From: an uncultured Desulfovibrionaceae bacterium
GTDB lineage: Bacteria; Desulfobacterota; Desulfovibrionia; Desulfovibrionales; Desulfovibrionaceae
Assembly (NCBI GenBank): GCA_944325195.1
Contig: CALUZB010000008.1
Span: 1-64,000 of the forward strand
DNA: 64,000 nt
Direction: 5' to 3'
The notes beneath the pieces were generated by a model. The model saw nothing but the letters and a program-made list of their open reading frames with translations, was not told where the DNA came from and did no database searches. Position numbers and translations under genes: made by a program. Of this stretch, positions 26,898 to 38,935 are shown piece after piece (position 1 is the first letter of the stretch; the number at the start of each line of letters is the position of its first letter).

Positions 26898-28355
26898 TTA
26901 CAGCACATCCCACTCCTGCCCGGCGGCGGTATCGCGCACTTCAACCCCCAGTCCGTTCAATTGCTCGCGCAGAGAATCGGAAGCAGCAAAATCCTTGCTT
27001 TCCCGGGCTTGTTTGCGTTGTGCCAGCAGTGCTTCAATCTCCGCCACGTCAAGCCCTTTCCGTTTCACCTGAGTAAGCCTGAGTTCAGCCAGATAGGCGG
27101 CGGGCTCAAGCCCGAACACGCCGAACACTTCCACCCAATCCGCCCTGGTTTTCAAAAACTCCTCCAACAGTTCGGGGGTATCCGCGCAAAGCCGCAAGGA
27201 CTTATCTTCCAACACTCTAAAGATCAGCCGCACTGCTCCGAATACATGTCCCAAGGCGGCTGCGGTGTTCAGGTCATCATCCATTCCGGCCATGACCTGG
27301 GCGGCAATCTCCCGGAATTCAGACCGGATTTCCGCGGGAAGTTTATTGCCGCTGCGTTTGGTTTTGGCCAGCTCTTCCTCCACAGCTCCGATGCACTGGT
27401 AAATCCGCTTCAGGTTCTTTTCCGCATCTTCCATGCTTTGGAAGGAAAAATCAATCGGACTGCGGTATTGCCGGGAAATCAGGAAATAACGGAGAGTTTC
27501 CGGCTGATAGGTTTCCAGGATATCGCGGATGGTTTTGAAATTTCCCAACGACTTGGACATTTTTTCCGAATCGATTTGCACGAACCCGTTATGCAGCCAG
27601 TAGCGTACAAACTGACAGGAGCAGGCCGCCTCGGTTTGAGCCACTTCGTTTTCATGGTGCGGGAAAATCAGATCCTGCCCGCCGCCGTGGATATCCAGAG
27701 GCAGTTCCAGATATTTGGCGCTCATAACCGAGCATTCAATATGCCAACCCGGTCGCCCTTTTCCCCAGGGGCTCTCCCAAAACGGCTCGCCCGGCTTGGC
27801 CGCCTTCCACAGGGCAAAGTCCATGGGATCTTCCTTTTCTTCGCCGGGAGCAATGCGTGCGCCCGCCTGCATCTCGTCCAGAGAGCGGCCTGAAAGTTTG
27901 CCGTATTCTGGGAAGTTGCGCACCCGGAAGTACACATCGCCGGAAGGCGTGGCATAGGCGGTTCCCTTCTCAATCAGAGTTTCACACATGGCGATCATTT
28001 CCGGAATATTCTCCGTGGCCTTGGGCTCAATATCGGCGCGGCGCACGTTCAGACGGTCCATATCCTCATGAAACGCCGCAATGTATTTTTCAGCTATTTC
28101 CCGGCTGGACACACCCTCTTTGTTGGCCCGGTTGATGATCTTGTCATCCACATCGGTGAAATTGCGGGCGAAACGCACAGCGTAACCTTTATAACGCAGA
28201 TAACGCGACAAAACATCGAATACAATCGCGGAACGGGCATGCCCCACATGGCAGTAGTCATAGGTAGTGATCCCGCACACATACATATCCACTTTGCCCG
28301 GGTGTTTGGGAACAAACTCTTCTTTTCTCCGTACAATGGAATTATAAACCTGCAT
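26898..28355 (-). CDS. cysS: cysteinyl-tRNA synthetase
   Basis: Class I aminoacyl-tRNA synthetase charging tRNA-Cys. The 485 residues have [18 protein letters not shown] (zinc-site Cys and HIGH-type motif, about 25-42), [14 protein letters not shown] (about 205-218), [13 protein letters not shown], and the KMSKSLGNF signature (about 268). The C-terminal anticodon domain ends [19 protein letters not shown], typical of CysS. ATG 28355 has a strong GGAGGA site; an earlier start adds 12 residues without one. It lies between rpiB and the M48 protease on the same strand with moderate gaps. Confidence 0.97.
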   Translation of the reverse strand: MQVYNSIVRRKEEFVPKHPGKVDMYVCGITTYDYCHVGHARSAIVFDVLSRYLRYKGYAVRFARNFTDVDDKIINRANKEGVSSREIAEKYIAAFHEDMDRLNVRRADIEPKATENIPEMIAMCETLIEKGTAYATPSGDVYFRVRNFPEYGKLSGRSLDEMQAGARIAPGEEKEDPMDFALWKAAKPGEPFWESPWGKGRPGWHIECSVMSAKYLELPLDIHGGGQDLIFPHHENEVAQTEAACSCQFVRYWLHNGFVQIDSEKMSKSLGNFKTIRDILETYQPETLRYFLISRQYRSPIDFSFQSMEDAEKNLKRIYQCIGAVEEELAKTKRSGNKLPAEIRSEFREIAAQVMAGMDDDLNTAAALGHVFGAVRLIFRVLEDKSLRLCADTPELLEEFLKTRADWVEVFGVFGLEPAAYLAELRLTQVKRKGLDVAEIEALLAQRKQARESKDFAASDSLREQLNGLGVEVRDTAAGQEWDVL

Positions 28356-28570
28356 TATTCCTCCTGCTGCGCCATGCGGTTCAACACGCATGTTTACCTG
28401 AAGTTCAACTTAATCACATCAACTGAAAACGAATTATAAAACTGCTCGCCGCCCACTCTCACCAGGCTCAACCAATTGCCGTTCAAACCAGCCCGCTCGC
28501 GCACGGCGGACGGGCAGTCAGACAAAATACTACACTAGATTATGTACTGATATTCAATTCCCGCCCAAGT

Positions 28571-28996
28571 TCATTCCAGTTTCTGAACACGAGCCGCATG
28601 GCGTCCGCCCTCAAACTCCGCGGCCATAAATTCCCTGACTATGGCCAGGGCCAGGTCGCGGCCCGTTACCCGCGCCCCTAAACACAGCACATTCGCATTG
28701 TTATGCTTACGGGTCATGCGGGCCTGGAATTCGCTGGTGCATAAACCGGCCCGAATGCCTTTATGCTTATTGGCCGCAATAGACATGCCAATGCCTGTGC
28801 CGCACACCAGAATGCCTAAACTCCGGCTTTGCAGCACCTCTCTGCAGACCGCAGCGGCAAAATCCGGGTAGTCGCAGCTTGTATCCGGGTTGTGCGTTCC
28901 CAAATCCTTAACCTGATACTTTAACAATTCCAATTCAGCAACAATCACTTGCTTCAATTCAAATCCGGCGTGATCCGCGCCGATAGCAATATTCAT
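28571..28996 (-). CDS. rpiB: ribose-5-phosphate isomerase B
   Basis: Interconverts ribose 5-phosphate and ribulose 5-phosphate in the pentose phosphate pathway. The 141 residues are the normal length of the LacAB/RpiB family. Motifs are IAIGADHAGFELK (3-15), DLGTHNPDTSCDYPDFA and the active-site VCGTGIGMSIAANKHKGIRA (about 64-83, with the catalytic Cys). MTRKHNNANVLCLGARV is also present. Its product feeds prs in the same minus-strand run. The ATG at 28996 has no strong ribosome site; GCTGAATAT precedes it. Confidence 0.96.
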   Translation of the reverse strand: MNIAIGADHAGFELKQVIVAELELLKYQVKDLGTHNPDTSCDYPDFAAAVCREVLQSRSLGILVCGTGIGMSIAANKHKGIRAGLCTSEFQARMTRKHNNANVLCLGARVTGRDLALAIVREFMAAEFEGGRHAARVQKLE

Positions 28997-29035
28997 ATTC
29001 AGCCCTGTACTTTCGCGAGTTTGTGAACGATTCAG

Positions 29036-29914
29036 TTATTTCATGCGCTTGATCGGCAAGACTTCCACCCCGGACGGCACAAGCAGAGCCAACTGCGAAT
29101 CGTTGAACTCAGTCGGATATTCCCGGTCTTTCACCAAAACCACCGCTTTATAGCCCTTGCTGTGAGCAATGGTCAGCTTGCGGACTTTCTGCCCCTGACT
29201 TTCAGGCTCAATTAAAATGCTCCAGCCGTCAGAACTTTTCCAAAGCACCGGAGCGCCGGAACTGTTCAGAAGTAACTGTCCGGGCAGCGGCCCTCTCAAC
29301 AAGGTATAGGCGTATCCGTCAAATTTGCGGGCCGATTCGCCCAATTCAGGAAAAGCACCCGGCTTTACCGGCTCAGCCAACGTATATTCGTCGGAGAACA
29401 GGCGATCATAACGCCCTTCCAGCAAGGCCGCCATATCGCCGATGGACAGAGGCAAAGGCTCGCCCAGCCCTGGAAGCACAAACCTGGGCGTTTGCCAGCC
29501 TTTATACTCGTAGGCTTTATTTTCTTCCGGCACATAGGCCAGAAACTCCCGCTCCCCTTCCCGAGCGGCAACCGCCAAAGAATTGAACCCGGCGGCTGCG
29601 TCAAGACGGAAAGGTTTGCCGCCGTTGCTCCACAAATAAAAGGACAGCCTGTTTCCGTTTCCTTTCGGCTGGGTATAGCGCAGACTGCCTTCCAAACGGA
29701 AAGGCCGGGCCGGCTCGCCGGGGGCGACGGCAAGATACTTGCTCCAGACTTCCGCCGCCGGATCTTCAGCCGGGTCTGTCGCCCCTGAATCCGCAATTTG
29801 GGAATAATCCGGCTGAGGAGCCGGTTCAGGCGAGACGGCACCTTTAGTACAACCCATAGCCGCCGCCATTGTCAATAAACAAATATAAATTGCAAAGATA
29901 TGTCTTCTCAACAC
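29036..29914 (-). CDS. outer-membrane lipoprotein, LolB-like
   Basis: A 292-residue predicted lipoprotein. It has a signal peptide with MAAAMGC at residues 16-22 (acylated Cys about 22, an imperfect lipobox). A Pro/Asp-rich linker (about 30-55) is followed by a beta-rich domain beginning FRLEGSLRYTQPKGNGNRLS, with LDAAAGFNSLAVAAREGERE and YKGWQTPRFVLPGLGEPLPL. This fits LolB/LolA-fold lipoproteins, which receive or handle lipoproteins at the outer membrane, but LolB proper is about 200 residues. Gene order supports LolB: a TPR protein directly upstream, ispE, tRNA-Gln, prs and rplY downstream, as around lolB in gammaproteobacteria. The start follows the TPR stop by one base. Confidence 0.65.
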   Translation of the reverse strand: MLRRHIFAIYICLLTMAAAMGCTKGAVSPEPAPQPDYSQIADSGATDPAEDPAAEVWSKYLAVAPGEPARPFRLEGSLRYTQPKGNGNRLSFYLWSNGGKPFRLDAAAGFNSLAVAAREGEREFLAYVPEENKAYEYKGWQTPRFVLPGLGEPLPLSIGDMAALLEGRYDRLFSDEYTLAEPVKPGAFPELGESARKFDGYAYTLLRGPLPGQLLLNSSGAPVLWKSSDGWSILIEPESQGQKVRKLTIAHSKGYKAVVLVKDREYPTEFNDSQLALLVPSGVEVLPIKRMK

Positions 29915-29915
29915 A

Positions 29916-31670
29916 TCAATCTCTCACTTTTTTCAATTTTTCTTCTATTTCAGCGGAATCTTCAGATGAAAGCTCCAACGCCCGGGCATATGCCTTCTTC
30001 GCTTCCGTCGGTTTATTCACCTTTTCAGCGATATCGCCGTAATGCTCCCAGATTTCCGCTTCCTGCGGGGAAAACTCCATTGCTTTCAGGATAGTTTTGT
30101 AGGCCTCTGCAAAATTCCCCATTTTAAAATATACCCAGGCAAGCGAATCGATAATATGGGCGTTTTCAGGGTCTCCGGCCAAGGCACGCTCAATCAGTTC
30201 ACGCGCCCGCTCCAGTTCCACACCCTTGTCCGCCAGCGTATAACCGATGTAGTTGAGCGCCGCGGAATTATCCGGGTGTGCCTTCACTATCGCTTCCATT
30301 ACCTGCATGGCTTCAGCTTTGCGGTTGAGCTGATCGTAAAGCGCGCCTTTAGCAAACATCAATTCCGGGTCATCGGGGAAACGCTGCAAGGCCTCATCCA
30401 GCAACTGTTCCGCTTCCGCATATTTTCCCTGAACATGGTAAAGAGATGCCTTGGTCTGCCAGAAACTCTTCTGGGCCGGGAAGTGATCAAGGGCCTCTTC
30501 CACAACCGCCATAGACTCGGAGTAACGTTTGTTTTCGCTGAGAGCCTGGATTTTATACAGAACAGCCCGCTCGTACAGGGGGCTGTCCGGCGAAATCATG
30601 CTCAGATAGTTTACTGCCCGCTCCAGGTCTTTACTCCCATCATAAGCTACCAGAAACAGGTAAAGGAAAACCTCATCGTCCACACCCGGCAAAGCCGCTG
30701 CTTTCAGATAGATCCGCTCCGCCAGATTCCACTCTTTAAAACCGGTGAACAGCTGCCCGGCCTGCATCAGAAAATTCACCGTGGGCGGCCCCAGTTCCAC
30801 CGCTGAAAAGGCATTGTCCACATGCCCCAACTGCAGTTCGGAATAGACTATTCTGATCCAGATGGAAGGATTACTGCGGTCAAGCTCGAGCAAACGGTTA
30901 TATATTTCCAGAGCTTCAGCCGGCCGCTTGCTTTTCTCATAAAGGAAAGCCAGCTCGGCCCACGCCTCAACAAACTTCGGGTCTTTCTCCACCGCCCGCT
31001 TTAAAAGCGCTTCGGCGTCCTTAAGCTTGTTCAGACCAAGCAGCGCTTTCGCCTTCATATACAAATAGTACGGGGTCTTCCTGGCCGGAGTATCCGCATA
31101 TGCCCCGAATGACGGGTCAAGCTCCGTGGGCTTCGCATCCGCCGGAATGAAATTCAACACCTCGTTGGCCTTGCTGAACTGCTTCAGCCTTACAAGCAGG
31201 TCGCTCAGGCGCATGATAATGTGAGTGTCATAGGGATTTTTTTCAGCGTATGCCGACAACAGAGCAACACCCTCTTCCATGCGCCCGCTCTGCATCAGGG
31301 CTTCGGCATAAACCAGGCTTATCCGCTTACTTTCAGGATAAAGCGCGTGCCCTTTTGCGGCAATTTCCAGGGAAACGCTTTTTTCACCCTTAAGCATCAA
31401 CTCACTGACCGCTTCAACAAAAGTTTCCTCAGACGGATCTCGTTCAACCAGCAGCAAAGCGGACTGCTTTGCCTCGTCAAGGTTATTTGACCGAATGGAC
31501 TGCTCAAGCGAAAGCAAGTTGTAAATTTCTTCCGCAGAGGGATTAAGCTCCCAAACAACCCGGTTGCTGTTCTGCTCGGGAATAAAGAAACAACCCCAAA
31601 CCAGACAGAACAGGGCCAGCACCAACACCAGACAAACCGGAAAAAACCATTTTTTTAATGAATTACCCAT
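29916..31670 (-). CDS. TPR-repeat protein, membrane-anchored
   Basis: A 584-residue chain with one N-terminal hydrophobic segment (about 8-30, VCLVLVLALFCLVWGC), which is either a membrane anchor or a lipoprotein signal ending at the Cys. At least ten TPR or TPR-like helical pairs follow to the C-terminus (for example KFVEAWAELAFLYEKSKRPAEA, SAALNYIGYTLADKGVELER and EIWEHYGDIAEKVNKPTEAK, seen in parts). Size and place next to the LolB-like gene match the TPR gene upstream of lolB in Pseudomonas. ATG 31670 is preferred; an in-frame TTG seven codons upstream is possible, and no good ribosome site is seen at either. It probably scaffolds envelope proteins; partners are unknown. Confidence 0.85.
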   Translation of the reverse strand: MGNSLKKWFFPVCLVLVLALFCLVWGCFFIPEQNSNRVVWELNPSAEEIYNLLSLEQSIRSNNLDEAKQSALLLVERDPSEETFVEAVSELMLKGEKSVSLEIAAKGHALYPESKRISLVYAEALMQSGRMEEGVALLSAYAEKNPYDTHIIMRLSDLLVRLKQFSKANEVLNFIPADAKPTELDPSFGAYADTPARKTPYYLYMKAKALLGLNKLKDAEALLKRAVEKDPKFVEAWAELAFLYEKSKRPAEALEIYNRLLELDRSNPSIWIRIVYSELQLGHVDNAFSAVELGPPTVNFLMQAGQLFTGFKEWNLAERIYLKAAALPGVDDEVFLYLFLVAYDGSKDLERAVNYLSMISPDSPLYERAVLYKIQALSENKRYSESMAVVEEALDHFPAQKSFWQTKASLYHVQGKYAEAEQLLDEALQRFPDDPELMFAKGALYDQLNRKAEAMQVMEAIVKAHPDNSAALNYIGYTLADKGVELERARELIERALAGDPENAHIIDSLAWVYFKMGNFAEAYKTILKAMEFSPQEAEIWEHYGDIAEKVNKPTEAKKAYARALELSSEDSAEIEEKLKKVRD

Positions 31671-32006
31671 AGTTTTATTTACGCATCCCAACAGCCCGCC
31701 ATTGGCGCATACTTAATAAGAGGATAAAGCCGGATAAGTTTACCACGTTTACAAGCACGGCACAATTCAAAATTGAGAGGAAATGAAGTGCGCAGACCTG
31801 TAAATCGTTCAGATTGTCTTCCGACGTCGGACAGAACCCGACGGCGGTTTTGCGCCGTGCTCGTCTCAGCGCCGCGTTTTCAGCGAAAACCACACCCGTT
31901 GAGCGCCCCCTGAGAGCGGGGGCACACCTTTGCGGGCTGTTTCTGTTTAACCGCCCCCAAACACTCCCGGACAAGTGACAAAACGTCTCCCGGCAGTCCA
32001 AAAGGC
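31671..32006. other. gap between rpoH and the TPR gene
   Basis: 336 bases with no supported gene. G/C-rich complementary tracts (about 31900-31965) could fold on the minus strand but have no T run. Confidence 0.35.
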
Positions 32007-33197
32007 TCACGGCCTGATCCAGTCCTCGGAGAAGTCCTCAATTTCTCTGGACATATGCGTGCGCAACTTCTGCAGCAGACGGGTCTCGATCTGGCGCACC
32101 CGTTCCCGGGTAATATTGTACTTGGCTCCGATTTCCCGCAGCGTAGTCGGGTCGTCGGACAGAAGACGGTTTTGCAGGATATCTCTTTCCTTATCTGAAA
32201 GAGAAGGAAGAATTTTCGCCAGTTCATCCCGCAATATACCGGCCAACTCATCGCTGGCCAGACTTTCTTCAGTTCCCGGGCCCAAGGCGGGTAGAAAATC
32301 CATGCGGCTGGAGTTAGATTCGTCGTTCAGGGGCATGTCTAAAGATACGTCACTGCCCTCCATGCGCTGGGTCATCTCCAGCACACTGCTTTCACTCACA
32401 CCAAGATTTTCAGCCAGAGTTTTGTTGTCGGGGTCAAAACCCTGGGCAATCAGGCGCTGACGTTCCTTGTTCAGATTATAAAACAACTTGCGCTGAGTCT
32501 GGGTGGTGCCTATTTTCACCATGCGCCAGTTATCCATGATAAATTTAAGGATATAGGCCTTAATCCAGAAAGCGGCGTAATAGGAAAACTTAATCCCCTT
32601 TTCCGAATCGAACTTGTTCGCCGCCCGCATCAGCCCCACATTGCCCTCCTGAATCAGATCGAGCACATTCTGCATCCAGCGCCGCTGAAAATCCATGGCT
32701 ATGCGCACCACCAAACGCAGATGGGAAGACACCAGTCGGAAAGCGGCGTCGCCGTCGCCCTCCTTTACCCGACGCGCCAACATCAGTTCCTCTTCCGGCT
32801 TAAGCATGGGGAATTTGCTTATCTCACGTAAGTATAAGGTAAGACCATCTTTTAAATTGCGGTCAGCCGGCGCCGGAAGACCGGGATCAAGCGCATGTTC
32901 GTCGCCGAGCTCAAGCTCAAATGCGTCTTCCGCCACGCCCTGCAAATCCGGGTTAAACAGATCTCCGGCCAGATATTCCGGCTCTGTTCCCACATTTTCC
33001 AAAACCTCGTCGTCAAAATCCGGGGCTTCAGTCTCCAAATCATACTCAAGCTCCGGCTCAAGTTCCGCCGGGTCCACCGGTTTCGTTTCAGGCTCAGCCA
33101 CATTCCTTTCCCGGGCCTTGGACATTTTCGTCAGCTCCGCTCCGGCCTTTTTAACTTTCTTAATCGATGACAATTCCGTTTTATTTATATTACTCAT
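32007..33197 (-). CDS. rpoH: RNA polymerase sigma-32 factor with acidic N-terminal extension
   Basis: Alternative sigma factor of the sigma-70 family. Residues about 115-396 carry regions 1.2, 2, 3 and 4. Region 2 includes NVLDLIQEGNVGLMRAANKF and FSYYAAFWIKAYILKFI. QRKLFYNL (235-242) matches the RpoH box that marks sigma-32. Region 4 has TLREIGAKYNITRERVRQIE. The housekeeping RpoD would have a much longer region 1 and different region 2.4. Residues about 35-110 form an unusually acidic extension (Glu/Asp runs) that E. coli RpoH lacks. A sigma-70-like promoter is seen at 33241-33269. No heat-shock gene is directly adjacent, but hslV is in the same minus-strand series. Confidence 0.88.
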   Translation of the reverse strand: MSNINKTELSSIKKVKKAGAELTKMSKARERNVAEPETKPVDPAELEPELEYDLETEAPDFDDEVLENVGTEPEYLAGDLFNPDLQGVAEDAFELELGDEHALDPGLPAPADRNLKDGLTLYLREISKFPMLKPEEELMLARRVKEGDGDAAFRLVSSHLRLVVRIAMDFQRRWMQNVLDLIQEGNVGLMRAANKFDSEKGIKFSYYAAFWIKAYILKFIMDNWRMVKIGTTQTQRKLFYNLNKERQRLIAQGFDPDNKTLAENLGVSESSVLEMTQRMEGSDVSLDMPLNDESNSSRMDFLPALGPGTEESLASDELAGILRDELAKILPSLSDKERDILQNRLLSDDPTTLREIGAKYNITRERVRQIETRLLQKLRTHMSREIEDFSEDWIRP

Positions 33198-33240
33198 CCC
33201 TACACCTTTGAGGTCAGGTTAAATTCTTATGACATAAATT

Positions 33241-33269
33241 ACTATATAATGTTTAAGCGGTTATTTCAA
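33241..33269 (-). promoter_or_regulatory. sigma-70-type promoter of rpoH
   Basis: On the minus strand TTGAAA (33269-33264), a 17-base spacer and TATAGT (33246-33241). The start site would lie about 35 bases before the ATG at 33197. Confidence 0.6.
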
Positions 33270-33315
33270 CATAATAAAACCAATCTGCCGCCAAAGGAAA
33301 ATATACTGAAAGCGG

Positions 33316-33344
33316 TTGACATTCCCCAAGTAAAAGTATATAGG
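33316..33344 (+). promoter_or_regulatory. sigma-70-type promoter of the rimP-nusA-infB operon
   Basis: A perfect TTGACA (33316-33321), a 17-base spacer and TATAGG (33339-33344). It faces away from the rpoH promoter, 47 bases apart, and would give a leader of about 130 bases before rimP. Confidence 0.75.
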
Positions 33345-33403
33345 TCTTTCATTCATAAGGTGGCAGCGTCAGCAGCACCTTTACATCCTGTTATATTTGT
33401 AGT

Positions 33404-33432
33404 GGGGTGGCCCTTGGGCCTCCCTTTTTTTT
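33404..33432 (+). terminator. terminator inside the rimP leader (attenuator candidate)
   Basis: GGGG-T-GGCCC, loop TT, GGGCC-T-CCCT forms a stem of nine pairs plus one T-T mismatch, followed by eight T residues (33425-33432). It lies between the promoter and the rimP start at 33483, so it would stop most transcripts unless relieved. Confidence 0.75.
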
Positions 33433-33482
33433 CCTCAATCTCTGGCTGTAATCTGCAAAAGCTTCTAACACCGGAATTAACA

Positions 33483-34022
33483 ATGAACGCCGACATCAAA
33501 CACTCGATTGAAGCAATCGCCGCCCCCCTGGCCTGCTCACTGGGCCTTGAGATTTGGGGAGTGGAGATCACTGGAGCCGGGCGCCCGGTTGTGCGCATTT
33601 ATGTGGAAGGTGAAAACGGCTGTAATATTGATGATTGCGCGGAATTGTCGCGCTTGCTGGGGCTTTCATTAGACGTGGAAGACATTATGCCGGGAGCGTA
33701 TTCCCTGGAAGTATCGTCGCCGGGGTTGGAGCGGACTTTCTTCTCGCCGCGCCAAATGGAAAAATATATCGGGGAAACAGTCAGTCTTATTCTGTTCTCT
33801 CCTCAGCCTGCGTGGCCTGACCGCAAAAAATTTCAAGGCGAACTGCTGGGAGTTGAGGGAGATAATATCACCCTGTTGCCTGCCGACGCCCTTCCTGATG
33901 CGCAGCCTCTCAATAGTGTCTGGGAAAATATTCAGCGCGCCCGCCTGGTGCACGATTTCGAAGCGGATAAAGGTGCCAAGCCGGGCAGTAGGCAACCCGC
34001 CCGAAGCAAAAGAAACGATTGA
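33483..34022 (+). CDS. rimP: ribosome maturation factor RimP
   Basis: Needed for assembly of the 30S ribosomal subunit. The 179 residues have an N-terminal domain with LACSLGLEIWGVEITGAGRP, VRIYVEGENGCNIDDCAELSR and YSLEVSSPGLERTFFSPRQM (about 68-87), and a C-terminal SH3-like domain with FQGELLGVEGDNITLLP. This order of rimP before nusA is nearly universal. ATG 33483 fits the family start; the long in-frame extension to 33249 would run through the promoter and leader terminator and has no family match. A basic tail (SRQPARSKRND) ends the protein. The site upstream (CCGGAAT) is weak. Confidence 0.93.
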   Translation: MNADIKHSIEAIAAPLACSLGLEIWGVEITGAGRPVVRIYVEGENGCNIDDCAELSRLLGLSLDVEDIMPGAYSLEVSSPGLERTFFSPRQMEKYIGETVSLILFSPQPAWPDRKKFQGELLGVEGDNITLLPADALPDAQPLNSVWENIQRARLVHDFEADKGAKPGSRQPARSKRND

Positions 34023-34082
34023 GCATTGCCGCCACGGATTTATCGTATTTAAACATACTTGCAAGGCAAGGAGCTATCTAAC

Positions 34083-35345
34083 ATGGAACTTAAAAAGGCC
34101 ATCGACCAAATCAGCAAAGACAAGGGCATTGACCGCGATATGCTCATTCGTACTCTTGAAGACGCCGTACGTACGTCGGTTCATCGCAAATACGGAGAAG
34201 ACGTTGATTTGGAAGTCTCTTTCAATGAAGATACGGGCGAGATCGAGGTTTATCATTTTAAAATAGTCACTAAAGAAGTTGACAACCCCACCTCGCAGAT
34301 TTCCCTGGAAGAAGCCCTGAGCCACGACCCCAGTGTACAGGAAGACGATGAAATGGGCTTCCGTCTGAACGTGGGAGATTTGGGGCGCATTGCGGCGCAG
34401 TCTGCCAAGCAGGTGATTATCCAGCGTATGCGCGACGCAGAATTGGAAATCATTTTTGATGAATATAAAGACCGCAAAGGCGAAATCATATCCGGTATTG
34501 TGCAGCGGCGCGACAAGTCCGGTTGGATTGTGAACCTGGGCCGCACCGAGGCGCTTCTGCCCAAAGAGGAGCAGATTCCACGCGAACACTATAAACGCGG
34601 CGACAGAGTCGAGGCCATAGTAATAGATGTGCGCAAGGAAGGACGCGGCCCGCAGGTGCTGATATCACGCGCTCACCGCGATTATATGGGGGCGCTGTTT
34701 AAACGGGAAGTGCCCGAGGTTGACGAAGGCATTGTGCAGATCATGGGCATTGCCCGCGATCCGGGCAGCCGGGCCAAAGTGGCGGTCATGTCCCGCGACC
34801 GCGATGTGGACCCGGTGGGCGCTTGCGTAGGCATTCGCGGCTCCCGCATTCAGAATATAGTGCAGGAACTGAGAGGCGAGCGTATCGACATTGTGGTGTG
34901 GAGCCCCGATATCGCCACCTACGCCCGCAATGCCCTGGCCCCGGCCATAATTTCACGAATTACCGTGGATGAAGACGAAAACCTGTTGGAAATCGTGGTG
35001 CCGGACGATCAGCTGTCCAATTCCATCGGGCGCAAAGGCCAGAACGTGAAGCTGGCAGCCAAGCTGCTGGGCTGGAAAATCGATGTGTTCACTGAAACGA
35101 GGCACGCTGAGATTAATGAAATCGGTCATGGTCTGGAGCAACTTTCCTCGGTTGTGGAACTGCCCCTGGAACAGTTTTTGGAAGCAGGCTACACTTCTAT
35201 TGAAAAGATCAATCAGGCGTCGGACCAGGATTTGCTCGATGCTATTGACGGGCTGGACGCCGAAAAGATAAGTAACCTGCGCTCCGCCATCAATTTCCTG
35301 GGGGCGGACGCCAGCAAAACTAAAAAAAACGACGATGACGCTTAA
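34083..35345 (+). CDS. nusA: transcription termination/antitermination factor NusA
   Basis: Binds RNA polymerase and nascent RNA to control pausing, termination and antitermination. The 420 residues show an N-terminal polymerase-binding domain (MELKKAIDQISKDKGIDRDM), an S1 domain with ISGIVQRRDKSGWIVNLGRTE (about 135-205), and KH1 and KH2 domains with RDVDPVGACVGIRGSRIQNI and LSNSIGRKGQNVKLAAKLLG. A C-terminal helical segment of about 60 residues (GLEQLSSVVELPLEQFLEAG) follows, shorter than the double repeat of E. coli. ATG 34083 has AAGGAG upstream. It lies 60 bases after rimP in one operon; NusA could act on the leader terminator of its own operon. Confidence 0.97.
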   Translation: MELKKAIDQISKDKGIDRDMLIRTLEDAVRTSVHRKYGEDVDLEVSFNEDTGEIEVYHFKIVTKEVDNPTSQISLEEALSHDPSVQEDDEMGFRLNVGDLGRIAAQSAKQVIIQRMRDAELEIIFDEYKDRKGEIISGIVQRRDKSGWIVNLGRTEALLPKEEQIPREHYKRGDRVEAIVIDVRKEGRGPQVLISRAHRDYMGALFKREVPEVDEGIVQIMGIARDPGSRAKVAVMSRDRDVDPVGACVGIRGSRIQNIVQELRGERIDIVVWSPDIATYARNALAPAIISRITVDEDENLLEIVVPDDQLSNSIGRKGQNVKLAAKLLGWKIDVFTETRHAEINEIGHGLEQLSSVVELPLEQFLEAGYTSIEKINQASDQDLLDAIDGLDAEKISNLRSAINFLGADASKTKKNDDDA

Positions 35346-35348
35346 GCA

Positions 35349-35564
35349 ATGGCCCGACACATACCCATCCGCAGTTGCGCCGTATGCAGGCTCCGTTTGC
35401 CCAAACGCGAACTTTTACGGTTTGTCTGGATAAATGAAAGCGGATTAAACCAATATGTTCGGGATGAAAAGCAGGTTTTACCGGGCAGAGGCGTTTATCT
35501 TTGCGGCAGCAGGTCTTGTTTGGAACGCGGCAGAAAAAAATTAAGCATAAGAGTTGAAGAGTAG
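35349..35564 (+). CDS. ylxR: YlxR-family RNA-binding protein (DUF448)
   Basis: A 71-residue protein of the YlxR family, a small basic fold found between nusA and infB in many bacteria and thought to bind RNA or other nucleic acids. Family marks are [20 protein letters not shown] at the start and [20 protein letters not shown] near residues 44-63. It begins three bases after the nusA stop and slightly precedes infB, so all three are one transcript. Confidence 0.92.
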   Translation: MARHIPIRSCAVCRLRLPKRELLRFVWINESGLNQYVRDEKQVLPGRGVYLCGSRSCLERGRKKLSIRVEE

Positions 35565-35571
35565 GAAAAGC

Positions 35572-38553
<2,982 letters not shown>

Positions 38554-38935
38554 AAGCTGTTTGCAATACCGACTGAAACTGACAGGACCGGACAGCGGCC
38601 TAAAAAATCGGGAAGGAGCTGAAAAAACCACATTTCCGGCCTGCGATTTCCCGAAATCAGGCCCACTGCTCTGGAAGACATCTTGCAGCCGCTCTATCCG
38701 AATAGGCAAGAGCGGCTGCCGCAGTGCTTACAGCCCCAGAGACTGACTGTTGTTTTACGGCTCTCCCGACAAAGCAAGGCCGGACGATCATGTCATGCCC
38801 CTGGAGCAGACCTGCTCCAGGGGATTCAGGTAATCGCCGGACTTAAGTCCTGGTAAAACACAGGCTCCCGCATCGCCGGAACGTGTTCCGGGCGACGGGA
38901 AAACAGCCTGAATATTGAACTATATACAGTATATT
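38554..38935. other. infB-ylxP spacer, no gene
   Basis: A 382-base gap inside an otherwise tight operon. Its main feature is the hairpin at 38798-38823. No open frame with rbfA-like sequence is present. Confidence 0.5.
38798..38823. repeat. perfect 12-bp hairpin between infB and ylxP
   Basis: CCCCTGGAGCAG and CTGCTCCAGGGG with a 2-base centre. No T run follows, so it is more likely an RNA processing or stability element than a terminator. Confidence 0.85.

Noticed and set aside
32007-33197. The sigma factor as housekeeping RpoD
   Set aside because: The protein is short, lacks the large region 1.1/non-conserved region, and has the QRKLFYNL RpoH box.
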